Positions 1 to 6,014 of a stretch of DNA of 9,451 nucleotides are shown here, one piece after another (positions within the stretch are counted from its first letter, which is position 1; each line of letters begins with the position of its first letter). This DNA is from an uncultured bacterium. GTDB taxonomy: Bacteria; Actinomycetota; Coriobacteriia; Coriobacteriales; Eggerthellaceae. The position numbers were made by a program, and so were the translations under genes. The notes below the pieces were generated by a model. The model had not been told where the DNA came from, ran no database searches, and saw only the letters and a list, made by a program, of their open reading frames with translations. The stretch is taken from positions 1 to 9,451 of the forward strand of contig CANSQW010000029.1 in NCBI GenBank assembly GCA_947649215.1, read 5' to 3'.

Positions 1-1318
1 TGAGGAACTCGAGGTTGAGGGCGCCCAGGGCGCTCTGCTGCGACTGGGCGTACTGGTCGATGGCCACGCCCTGCATGATGCCGGACTGGCCCGCAGGGTC
101 GGTGTAGATCTCCAGCGCGCGCTCGATCTGGTCGGCGTCGAGCCAGCAGACCTCGGCGCCCTTCTCGAGCGTCCACTCCTCGACGGACTGCTTGAGCAGT
201 TCGCCGCCAGTGGGGAACTGCATGCCGTTGACCTCGTAGGTGCCGAACAGCGGGGCGGCGACGCCCTCGTTCATCGGGTACTGGACGACCACCGGCGCGT
301 TCGCGGTCGGATCCCAGATGACGTAGTCCGCGTCGGTGCCGGGCAGGCCCGCCTCGGTGGCCTTGAGGGTCAGACGCGTCTCGGGGTTGATGAGGTAGGG
401 CATGTTCGTCCAGGCGCGGCAGAACTCCTCGTCGTACTTCTCGTTGTCGAGGATCCACTTCGTCCAGGTGAGCAGCAACGCCACGTCGGTGCCGGGACGG
501 ATGGGCAGCCACACGTCGGCCTTGGCGGCGTCGAGGGTGTAGCGCGGATCGATGACCACCGTCTTGAGGCCCTGGGGACGGGCGCGCAGCTCCGCCAGCG
601 CACGGCCGCCCGTGGCGACCGAGGAGTTAGACGGGTCGGTGCCCCACAGTACGAGCGAGGTCACCGGGCTGTCGACGTAGTAGTAGTCCCAGCCGTTGGA
701 GTCCGAGAAGGACAGGTTGTTGGGCTTGCCGCGGCCGTAAGCCAGCAGCGCCGCGCCCATGCGGGGCAGGTAGCACTGGGCACAGCCAGGCTCCCACACG
801 TTGGGGGTGTTGATGGCCTCACCGAAGCGCTTGATGTTGGAGAAGTGCGGGTTTCCGCCGCCGCCCGTGGACACGGAGATGGACTCGGAGCCGTACTTGT
901 CGGACATCTCGTTGATCTTGGTGGCCACCTCGGTGATGGCGTCCTCCCAGCTGATGCGCTCCCACTGGTTGCCGCCGCGCTCGCCCACGCGGCGCATGGG
1001 GTACTTGTTGCGGTTGGGGTGGTAGAGCGCCTGGATGCCCGCCAGGCCCTTGGCGCACACGCCGCCGCGGGACATGGGGCTTTCCGGGTTGCCCTCGATC
1101 TTGATGACGCGGCCGTCGCGCACGTGGGCGAGCACCGCGCAGTTGGCGATGCAGGCGCGACACGAGGTCTTGTAGACCTTCTCCTCCCCCGCCGTCGCCG
1201 CGTGAGCGGGATCGGCCTCGACGAGGCTGCCGGCTGCGCTGATGCCGAGCGCAGCCACGGCCCCCATGGCTGCCGTGGACTTCAGGAACCCACGACGTGT
1301 CATGCTGGAATGGCTCAT
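1..1318 (-). CDS. Tat-exported molybdopterin oxidoreductase, DMSO reductase family, catalytic subunit (C-terminus outside window)
   Basis: The first 439 residues are present and the gene runs off the left edge. Residues 7-14 (TRRGFLKS) are a twin-arginine motif. A hydrophobic stretch (about 17-30) and an AHA site near residue 40 follow, so the folded, cofactor-loaded enzyme should be exported. Cys53-x2-Cys56-x3-Cys60-x27-Cys88 is the usual [4Fe-4S] ligand pattern of this family. Segments near 222-232 (LVLWGTDPSNS) and 257-282 (IDPRYT...LPIRPGTD) match the pterin-cofactor binding regions. Residues 178-186 (GCAQCYLPR) lie where the metal-ligating residue usually sits, so Cys179 or Cys182 could be that ligand; this is an inference. 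The start at 1318 has AAGGAGG five to six bases upstream. Met6 is an alternative start that keeps the Tat motif. The gene lies 52 bp after the 255-aa protein gene on the same strand, so cotranscription is likely. The substrate cannot be read from this portion; electron-transfer or membrane-anchor subunits may follow beyond the edge. Confidence 0.95.
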   Translation of the reverse strand, partial: MSHSSMTRRGFLKSTAAMGAVAALGISAAGSLVEADPAHAATAGEEKVYKTSCRACIANCAVLAHVRDGRVIKIEGNPESPMSRGGVCAKGLAGIQALYHPNRNKYPMRRVGERGGNQWERISWEDAITEVATKINEMSDKYGSESISVSTGGGGNPHFSNIKRFGEAINTPNVWEPGCAQCYLPRMGAALLAYGRGKPNNLSFSDSNGWDYYYVDSPVTSLVLWGTDPSNSSVATGGRALAELRARPQGLKTVVIDPRYTLDAAKADVWLPIRPGTDVALLLTWTKWILDNEKYDEEFCRAWTNMPYLINPETRLTLKATEAGLPGTDADYVIWDPTANAPVVVQYPMNEGVAAPLFGTYEVNGMQFPTGGELLKQSVEEWTLEKGAEVCWLDADQIERALEIYTDPAGQSGIMQGVAIDQYAQSQQSALGALNLEFL

Positions 1319-1370
1319 TAAGCTCCCTCCTTCTTGACTCTCTTCTGCACTGTATTCATTGGGATGGCCG

Positions 1371-2138
1371 CTAGCCGGCCAGGGCGCGCAGGCGCAGGCC
1401 GGACTCGGTGGCATGCCAGCGACCGTCCCAAGAGATACCGTCAACGGTCTCGAGTTTCGATATGAAGTAGTTGGGGTAGATCTGCTTCGGCGAGCGAAGG
1501 GCCGGATGACCCGCCAGGGCCTCCTCCACATCGGCGCGGGAGGCGCCCTCAGGCGCGGAGCAGAGGTCGAGCACGCGCCCGTAGGCGTCGGCGTAGCCGG
1601 CCGGCTCCTCCTCAAGGAGGGCGGCCAGGCGGCGGGACGGCTCGAACTCGTCAAGCACCGCGCGACCTGCCTCGGTGATGGCCAGCAGGTGATCCACCGG
1701 CTGGTCAGGGAGGGGGGCCGAGGCAGTCGCGGGCGCGGGGTCGGCGGGAGCCGAGATGGGGCCGCCGGGGGCCGGAGCCAGGGCGGGGTCGGGGTCGGGG
1801 TCGGCGGGAGCCGCGGCGGGCTCGGCGACGGGGATGGCCCGCACGCCGCCGGACTTCTCCAGGAGGCCGAACAGCACGTAGGCGTTCTGGGTGGAGAGGC
1901 CCATGACGGGCAGGGCGTCCACGGCGTCGGCGGCCTCGCGATAGGGCGTCGGCCCAGGCACCGCCCGCAGGCAGGCGAGCAGCGGCAGCGTGTTGGCGTG
2001 ATTGGCGGTGACGCAGGCCCTCACGCGCTGGACGGCCTCCTCAAAGGAAACGGGCTCAGCGGCGGGCTCAGCGGCCAGCGCCTCGGCGACGCGTGCGTCA
2101 GCTGCGGCCAGCGCAGCGTCCGGATTGGAATTCCCCAT
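1371..2138 (-). CDS. Uncharacterised 255-aa protein, probable tandem winged-helix-like halves joined by a Pro/Ala linker
   Basis: I do not recognise this family. There is no signal peptide or membrane segment, so it is probably cytoplasmic. Residues 1-28 are Ala-rich. Residues 31-104 look like helices ending in a hairpin (QNAYVLFGLLEKSGGVRAIPV). Residues 105-147 are a low-complexity Pro/Ala/Asp linker. Residues 148-255 form a second helical domain with an aromatic-rich end (YPNYFISKLETVDGISW...WHATESGLRL) resembling a winged-helix wing. That reading rests on pattern only. The start at 2138 is chosen because GAGGAGGGG lies about four bases upstream; the frame stays open to 2261, but that stretch has no ribosome site. 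It is followed closely by the molybdoenzyme gene. Dedicated chaperones of such enzymes (TorD/DmsD) are all-helical and about 200 aa, and this does not resemble them. It could be a local regulator, an assembly factor or something else. Confidence 0.8.
   Translation of the reverse strand: MGNSNPDAALAAADARVAEALAAEPAAEPVSFEEAVQRVRACVTANHANTLPLLACLRAVPGPTPYREAADAVDALPVMGLSTQNAYVLFGLLEKSGGVRAIPVAEPAAAPADPDPDPALAPAPGGPISAPADPAPATASAPLPDQPVDHLLAITEAGRAVLDEFEPSRRLAALLEEEPAGYADAYGRVLDLCSAPEGASRADVEEALAGHPALRSPKQIYPNYFISKLETVDGISWDGRWHATESGLRLRALAG
1781..1800 (+). repeat. G-run tandem repeat in the linker-coding region (potential G-quadruplex)
   Basis: The plus strand has four G-runs, one of three and three of four, separated by C, TC and TC. 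This meets the usual G3+N1-7 quadruplex pattern. On the coding (minus) strand it encodes the repeated Asp-Pro units of the linker. The flanks at 1741-1752 and 1801-1812 repeat TCGGCGGGAGCC, so the linker seems to have grown by short duplications. Quadruplex formation is an inference. Confidence 0.5.
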
Positions 2139-2659
2139 GATTCCCCTCCTCGGTCTCGTTCGTGCGAAAACGACTCTACCGAAGAGGCAGGGCGCCCCGA
2201 AACGTCCGTAATGGGCGAAACCTCGGCTAAGGCGCACCTCGCCAACCATGGGTGATGCCACTCCTGTTTCCCCAGGTGAATGGTCTCATCTCCCATTGCT
2301 GGAGACACGGTTGCGCAGGACGGCCCCTCACCCGCCCCTGCGCGGGAGAGACGGGAGCCGGCGAAGAATCGGAGGCAAGCGTAGAATGCGAGGCGCCCGC
2401 GCTCAGGCGGCGGGAGCCCCGCAGGCGCGGGGCCAGCGATCGCGAAGTCCGGAGTTTCTGGCCAATTTCGCCATGGTTTACGCACCCGGAGAACCGCTTT
2501 CGCCCGAAGGCAGCCCCTCGGGAAAACGCGACCTGGGGAAACGCCGGCGAGCGACGCGCCGCCGCTGCGCGCGCTGCGTAAAGCGCGGTGTTTTTGGCCA
2601 GAAATCTCGGATTCCGCCCTCGCCTTCCGCCGGACGCGCGCCAGAACGCGGCGCTGCGG
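2139..2659. other. 521-bp intergenic spacer without a credible gene
   Basis: It separates the radical SAM gene (upstream) from the 255-aa protein gene, both on the minus strand. Open frames here lack ribosome sites and protein-like composition. It contains a perfect 7-bp hairpin with loop AGGC (2416-2433), the large inverted-repeat element at 2443-2616, and an isolated copy of GTTTCCCCAGGT at 2266-2277 that recurs inverted inside that element (2531-2542). I could not identify a convincing promoter for the 255-aa gene. A 6-bp hairpin (arms 2655-2660 and 2668-2673) spans the radical SAM stop codon but has no T-tract on either side. Confidence 0.6.
2443..2616. repeat. Palindromic intergenic element A (42-nt inverted arms, 90-nt centre)
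   Basis: The left arm 2443-2484 and the reverse complement of the right arm 2575-2616 agree at 30 of 42 positions without gaps. The shared blocks include TTTCTGGCCAA and TTTACGCA. Five of the twelve differences would be G-U pairs in a plus-sense RNA. The centre (2485-2574) contains GCAGCCCCTC (2510-2519) and a 17-nt core (2528-2544) that recurs with one change in element B. It starts 44 bp beyond the radical SAM stop codon, so it could fold in that transcript. No transposase gene or clear target duplication is visible. Confidence 0.7.
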
Positions 2660-3592
2660 CTACAGGTGCCGCAGGTTGGTACGGTAGGCGCGAAGACGCT
2701 CCTCGCCGATGTCGGTGATGACGGCGGTCAGGGCGTCGATGAGCTGCCCGCGCTGTCGGGGCAGCCGCCCCTGGAGCATCACGGGATTGGAGGCTCCCAG
2801 CATGGCGAAGGTGACGGGGATGGAGAGGCCGGCCACCAGCTCGCGAATCTCCTCGTACTTCTCCACCTCCGTCTCCTCCGTCCAGCGGCCGGCGCGTATC
2901 TCGCGGTGCAGGTCCGACGTGGGGTAGACGGTGAGCATGTTCGCGCCGATGAGCCAGGGGCTCGTCTGGTTGCACACCGCCGCCGTGGCGCGGGCGCCAT
3001 CGAGGCCGCGTCCCCGCCCGGAGATGCCCGCAAGGTAGAAGAACGCGTAGCGGATGCCAGCCTCGTCGAGCCGTCGGCACTGGACCACGATGTCTTGGGC
3101 GGCGTAGCCCTTGTCCATGAAGGCCAGCGCCTCATCGTCGCCCGTCTCGATGCCCAGCGTGAGCCCGTCGAACCCCGCCGCGCGCAAGGTACGCAGCTCA
3201 TCGTCGGTCTTCGCCGTCACGTCAGTCACGCGGGCGAAGCAGCCGACGCTCTCGCAGCGGGGAAAGTAGCGCCGCACAAGCTCTGCTATCTCCCGCAGCC
3301 GCGCCGCCTTCAGCCCGAAGGGGTTTGCGCCCGCCAGAAACACGCGGCTGACCTGCGCAGGCTCGCGCTCGAAGAGGCGCTCCTCCGCCTTTCGCAGCGG
3401 GTCGTGGTACCAGGTCTGCGCCTCGAGCAGGTCGGCTTCGATATCATCGAGGGGCGAGGGGCGAAACTTGAACGGAAGGTCCTCGTACAGGGTGCAGAAC
3501 TTGCAGCGGCGGTGGGTGCAGCCCGCCGTGGCCTCGATGATGAGCGAGCCGGCCTCGTAAGGCGGCCGCCAGATGGTTCCCGTGTAGTGCAT
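2660..3592 (-). CDS. Radical SAM protein of unknown substrate (310 aa)
   Basis: Cys25, Cys30 and Cys33 (CTHRRCKFC) form a Cx4Cx2C set within the first 35 residues. This is the radical SAM [4Fe-4S] signature, with one residue more than the classic Cx3Cx2C; an aromatic residue before the last Cys is typical. Later blocks fit a SAM-binding partial TIM barrel: FLAGANPFGL (85-94), LTLGIETGDDEAL (144-156) and FFYLAGISGRGRG (184-196). The protein is near the minimum size for the superfamily, with no obvious N-terminal cobalamin domain and no C-terminal Cys-rich SPASM region. AAAGGAG lies four bases before the ATG at 3592. The gene is divergent from an HxlR-type regulator 122 bp away, which suggests that the regulator may control it. 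I know close relatives only as uncharacterised radical SAM proteins, so no reaction is assigned. Confidence 0.9.
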   Translation of the reverse strand: MHYTGTIWRPPYEAGSLIIEATAGCTHRRCKFCTLYEDLPFKFRPSPLDDIEADLLEAQTWYHDPLRKAEERLFEREPAQVSRVFLAGANPFGLKAARLREIAELVRRYFPRCESVGCFARVTDVTAKTDDELRTLRAAGFDGLTLGIETGDDEALAFMDKGYAAQDIVVQCRRLDEAGIRYAFFYLAGISGRGRGLDGARATAAVCNQTSPWLIGANMLTVYPTSDLHREIRAGRWTEETEVEKYEEIRELVAGLSIPVTFAMLGASNPVMLQGRLPRQRGQLIDALTAVITDIGEERLRAYRTNLRHL

Positions 3593-3714
3593 AGGGCTCC
3601 TTTCGCCGTGGCTTTTCGCCAGACAGGATGCCCCTTTGGTGCTTGTATTGCCAGTACCGATCTTTTATGGTGGTAGTTGCCAAAACTGCACTATTAGTGT
3701 TCACAAGGGAGAAC
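3593..3714. promoter_or_regulatory. Shared divergent control region of radical SAM and HxlR genes, with operator-like inverted repeat
   Basis: This 122-bp spacer is markedly more AT-rich than its surroundings. CACTA-T-TAGTG at 3689-3699 is a perfect 5-bp inverted repeat about a single base, 15 bp before the HxlR start codon. TTGCCA occurs twice in direct orientation (3648-3653 and 3677-3682), and GGTGCT/AGTACC form a near-perfect inverted pair around 3638-3658. HxlR proteins bind short inverted sites close to their own promoters, so autoregulation and control of the divergent gene are plausible. I could not fix -10 and -35 boxes with confidence for either direction. Confidence 0.5.
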
Positions 3715-4062
3715 ATGGCTGACAACAAGTTCACCGACGAGCGCGCGCTCGCCCGCTGCGAATCCATGAGCCGCATGCAAGCCGTGCTCGGCGGCAAGTG
3801 GAAGATCCTCATCCTCTGGTACCTCGCCACCTACGAGGTGCAGCGCTTCGGCGAGCTGATGCGACGCATCGAGGGCATCTCGCAGTCCACGCTGACCAAG
3901 CAGCTGCGCGAGCTGGAAGCCGACGGCCTGGTGCATCGCGAGATCTACCGCGAGATTCCGCCCCGCGTGGAGTACTCGCTGACCGAGCTGGGCGCGAGCT
4001 TCGTGCCCATCCTGAACGCCATGGTGCTCTGGAGCCAGCGCTGGCTCTGCGAGGAAGCCTAG
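3715..4062 (+). CDS. HxlR-family winged-helix transcriptional regulator (115 aa)
   Basis: The protein has the full length and layout of the HxlR family. A conserved N-terminal Cys (Cys15, in RCESM) comes first, then the signature GGKWKILILWYL (26-37), a recognition helix around residues 55-67 (ISQSTLTKQLREL), the wing 71-90 (GLVHREIYREIPPRVEYSLT), and a C-terminal dimerisation helix. In characterised members such as HypR and YodB, a Cys at this N-terminal position senses disulfide or electrophile stress. Whether Cys15 does so here is an inference. The start at 3715 is preceded by AAGGGAG at good spacing; an in-frame ATG at 3628 would read through the control region and is less likely. It is divergent from the radical SAM gene. 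Its 3' end includes a perfect 16-bp palindrome at 4032-4047. Confidence 0.94.
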   Translation: MADNKFTDERALARCESMSRMQAVLGGKWKILILWYLATYEVQRFGELMRRIEGISQSTLTKQLRELEADGLVHREIYREIPPRVEYSLTELGASFVPILNAMVLWSQRWLCEEA

Positions 4063-4138
4063 CGCCGCCGAGTGACGGCGAGGGTATGCGGTCGGCTCTC
4101 CTGGCCTGTGTGTCGCAGAGCGCCCCGCCGCCCGTCTG

Positions 4139-4639
4139 TCAGCCGTGCTGCTGCCCAAGAGCAGAGGCGCCGTACAGGCGGATAGGCGCGCCGTCGTCTT
4201 CGTGGGCCTCCCCCAGGTACTCCCAGCCGCACCGCTCGTAGAAACGGCGGTGGTCGGTCACCAGATACAGGCGCTCGTAGCCCATGCGCGCCGCCTCGGC
4301 TCGGGCGTGCGCAAGCAGCCGACGGGCGATGCCGCGGCCTCGAAAAGGCTCCTCCACGTACAGGGCGCAGAGGTTGGGAGCGAGGTCGGGTCGGTCATGG
4401 AAGTCGTTCTCGATGATGCCGCAGCCGGCCACGATGGAGCCGTCGCCATCTCGCACGACATACCGTTGCGGGACAGCACCGCCGTTGGCGGCGCCCTCCT
4501 CCATGCTCTCCTGGTAGGCTTCCGGAGCGATCCCCCACTTCGCGGCAAACCACGCCGCAGCCCGGGGAATCCCATCGGGACGCTCCCCCAGGCGCTGGAT
4601 CCCCAGCGCACGTTCGCCAGCATGCGGCTCGATAGCCAT
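4139..4639 (-). CDS. GNAT-family N-acetyltransferase (166 aa)
   Basis: The GNAT fold is clear. An N-terminal segment (IPRAAAWFAAKWG, 24-36) resembles relatives that acetylate small molecules. A central strand region, IVAGCGIIENDF (69-80), leads to the acetyl-CoA pyrophosphate-binding loop FRGRGIARRLL (99-109), which fits R/Q-x-x-G-x-G/A. YLVTDHRRFYERCGWEYLG (125-143) is the usual beta5-helix ending around the FYE-x-x-G-W motif. GGAGG stands seven bases before the ATG at 4639. The frame stays open back to 4951, but that extension runs through the tRNA-Pro gene and its terminator and cannot be coding. The gene converges with the HxlR gene (76-bp gap) and lies downstream of the tRNA. The substrate (amine, antibiotic or peptide) cannot be read from the sequence. 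Confidence 0.92.
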   Translation of the reverse strand: MAIEPHAGERALGIQRLGERPDGIPRAAAWFAAKWGIAPEAYQESMEEGAANGGAVPQRYVVRDGDGSIVAGCGIIENDFHDRPDLAPNLCALYVEEPFRGRGIARRLLAHARAEAARMGYERLYLVTDHRRFYERCGWEYLGEAHEDDGAPIRLYGASALGQQHG

Positions 4640-4831
4640 AGCCCGCCTCCATCGCCCTGCGTCCCCGACGATCAGCACCCTTGCCACCTCGCGCCGCCGA
4701 AGCAAGCGCTGGGGCCGCATCCGCAAGGGTCCCCGCTGCTCGCCCCTTCCCAAAGCGGGCAAGGCCACTCGAGCGGTCGACCGGCAGGCAGCGCCGGGGC
4801 AGTTTGCGCTCTTGCGCCTAGGAGCTTCGGG

Positions 4832-4870
4832 AAAAGAAAGCAGGCCAGGGGCAAAAGCCACCTGACCTGC
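4832..4870 (-). terminator. Rho-independent terminator of the tRNA-Pro gene
   Basis: Read on the minus strand, GCAGGTCAGGTGGC and GCCCCTGGCCTGC pair over 13 positions with one bulged T and one G-U pair, closed by a TTTT loop. TTTCTTTT follows immediately. It begins nine bases after the encoded CCA of the tRNA, so it should end that transcript and keep it from running into the GNAT gene. Confidence 0.9.
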
Positions 4871-4878
4871 GTCTTTAG

Positions 4879-4955
4879 TGGTCGGGATGACAGGATTTGA
4901 ACCTGCGGCCTCTGCGTCCCGAACGCAGCGCTCTACCAAACTGAGCCACATCCCG
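4879..4955 (-). tRNA. tRNA-Pro (anticodon CGG), 3' CCA encoded
   Basis: The complete cloverleaf is present. The acceptor stem is CGGGATG paired with CATCCCG and the D stem is GCTC/GAGC. The anticodon stem is CTGCG/CGCAG around loop TTCGGGA, giving anticodon CGG, which reads CCG codons. The T arm is GCAGG-TTCAAAT-CCTGT, with discriminator A and encoded CCA (4879-4881). Length is 77 nt with CCA. It has its own promoter at 4985-5012 and a strong terminator downstream. CCG-reading capacity fits the high-GC codon use of the window. Confidence 0.97.
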
Positions 4956-4984
4956 AAAACGCCGTCTCATTGACAGCGTTCGAT

Positions 4985-5012
4985 ATGATACCACACCCGC
5001 TCGAATTGGCAA
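4985..5012 (-). promoter_or_regulatory. Promoter of tRNA-Pro
   Basis: On the minus strand, TTGCCA (5007-5012, five of six matches to TTGACA) is 16 bp upstream of TATCAT (4985-4990, five of six matches to TATAAT). TGG directly before the -10 also gives an extended -10 element. The predicted start lies about 20 nt before the mature tRNA 5' end at 4955. Confidence 0.75.
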
Positions 5013-5052
5013 CGATGAACTTGTCAGCGGCCGCAGACGGACGCAGCGGAGT

Positions 5053-5058
5053 TATACT
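5053..5058 (+). promoter_or_regulatory. Candidate -10 box for the methyltransferase gene
   Basis: TATACT matches the -10 consensus at five of six positions and stands 75 bp before the ATG at 5133, in an otherwise GC-rich stretch. No good -35 hexamer lies 16-18 bp upstream, so the assignment is tentative. Confidence 0.4.
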
Positions 5059-5132
5059 CGATTGAGAACATATCGCGCACGATGTCCCGCACGATCCGCA
5101 CGAGCAGCGTGCCCGCCGACAAAGGAGGCCCC

Positions 5133-6014
5133 ATGACGCAGAGCCCTAGCCCCTCCTCCCCCTGGAACGACGCCTGGAAGGAGCGCCAGAAGCTGCGGCG
5201 CGCGCCCGATGACGCCGCGTTCTGGGACGAGCGCTCCAAGACCTTCGCCACCAAGGACGCCCCGAGTCCCTACGTCGACCGCTTCCTGGAGCTGGCGGCC
5301 ATTCGCCCCGGCGAGTCCGTCCTCGACATGGGCTGTGGCACGGGCGCGCTCGCGCTCCCCCTGGCTGCGGCCGGCCATCCGGTGACCGCAGCCGACTTCT
5401 CCGCCGGCATGCTGGGCGTCATGGACGACCTGGCGGCCGAGCGGGGCGTCACGGGCATCGAGGCCCTGCAGATGAGCTGGGAGGACGACTGGGCTGCTCA
5501 CGGCGTGGACCCGCGCAGCCGCGACGTGTGCCTGGCTTCCCGTTCCATCGCCACGAGCGATTTGGAGGAGTCGTTGCTCAAGCTCACCGCCGTGGCACGC
5601 CGCCGCGTGTGCGTGACGCTCACGGCCGATGCCTCGCCGCGGGTGGACAGCCGGGCGCTGCGGGCGGCGGGGCTGCCCCACCAGGCGGGCGAGGACTTCC
5701 AGTTCGCCTTCAACATCCTGGTCGACCATGGGCTGCGCCCCGAGGTGGCCTACATCTCCAGCGAGCGCGATGCGACCTACGCCACGCCCCAGGAGGCCCA
5801 CGACGACTACGCGGCCATGGTGCGTCGGGCCTCGGCCGTCGCGTCGGACGCCGACGTGACGGCGGCCCTCACGCGCCTGCGCTCCTGGCTCGACGACCAG
5901 CTGATCCCCAACGAGCGCGCCGGCCAGCTCGACCGCAAGGGCGTCCCCGAAGGCGCCTGGCGCCTCCGCGAGCCCCGCGTCACCACCTGGGCCTTCCTCG
6001 CCTGGGACGCCTAG
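5133..6014 (+). CDS. Class I SAM-dependent methyltransferase (293 aa)
   Basis: Residues 62-71 (SVLDMGCGTG) are the glycine-rich motif I that holds S-adenosylmethionine. Acidic Asp88 (VTAADFS) is the usual motif II ribose contact, and MSWEDDW (114-120) is a plausible motif III region. An unusual N-terminal block (WNDAWKERQKLRRAPDDAAFWDERSKTF, about 11-38, described here by its WKERQ and FWDERS parts) precedes the Rossmann domain. The C-terminal 110 residues after the core may bind substrate. The start at 5133 is fixed by AAAGGAGG five bases upstream; an in-frame ATG at 5082 has no such site. The stop codon overlaps that of the opposing membrane-protein gene. There is no signal peptide, so it acts in the cytoplasm. 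The substrate is unknown; ubiquinone/menaquinone-type and small-molecule methyltransferases share the motif, so no narrower call is justified. Confidence 0.92.
   Translation: MTQSPSPSSPWNDAWKERQKLRRAPDDAAFWDERSKTFATKDAPSPYVDRFLELAAIRPGESVLDMGCGTGALALPLAAAGHPVTAADFSAGMLGVMDDLAAERGVTGIEALQMSWEDDWAAHGVDPRSRDVCLASRSIATSDLEESLLKLTAVARRRVCVTLTADASPRVDSRALRAAGLPHQAGEDFQFAFNILVDHGLRPEVAYISSERDATYATPQEAHDDYAAMVRRASAVASDADVTAALTRLRSWLDDQLIPNERAGQLDRKGVPEGAWRLREPRVTTWAFLAWDA

Noticed and set aside
2173..2178. TAGAGT as a -10 box for the 255-aa gene (minus strand)
   Set aside because: It matches only four of six positions and has no acceptable -35 at 16-18 bp, so it is not reported as a promoter.
2139..2261. 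Upstream extension of the 255-aa protein to an earlier start
   Set aside because: The added residues look non-coding and no ribosome site precedes 2261, whereas GAGGAGGGG precedes 2138.
2252..2718. Overlapping small open frames on both strands in the 2139-2659 spacer
   Set aside because: Arg/Ala/Pro-rich translations without ribosome sites or motifs; the DNA is occupied by palindromic repeat sequence.
4640..4951. In-frame upstream extension of the GNAT gene
   Set aside because: It would read through the tRNA-Pro gene and its terminator. A good ribosome site supports the start at 4639.
4879..4955. tRNA-Pro 3' end as an integration (att) site
   Set aside because: No integrase, no duplicated tRNA 3' fragment and no phage or island genes are visible nearby.
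4970..4975. Perfect TTGACA on the plus strand as a -35 box for the methyltransferase gene
   Set aside because: No -10-like hexamer lies at a suitable distance, and the segment falls inside the tRNA-Pro leader on the opposite strand.
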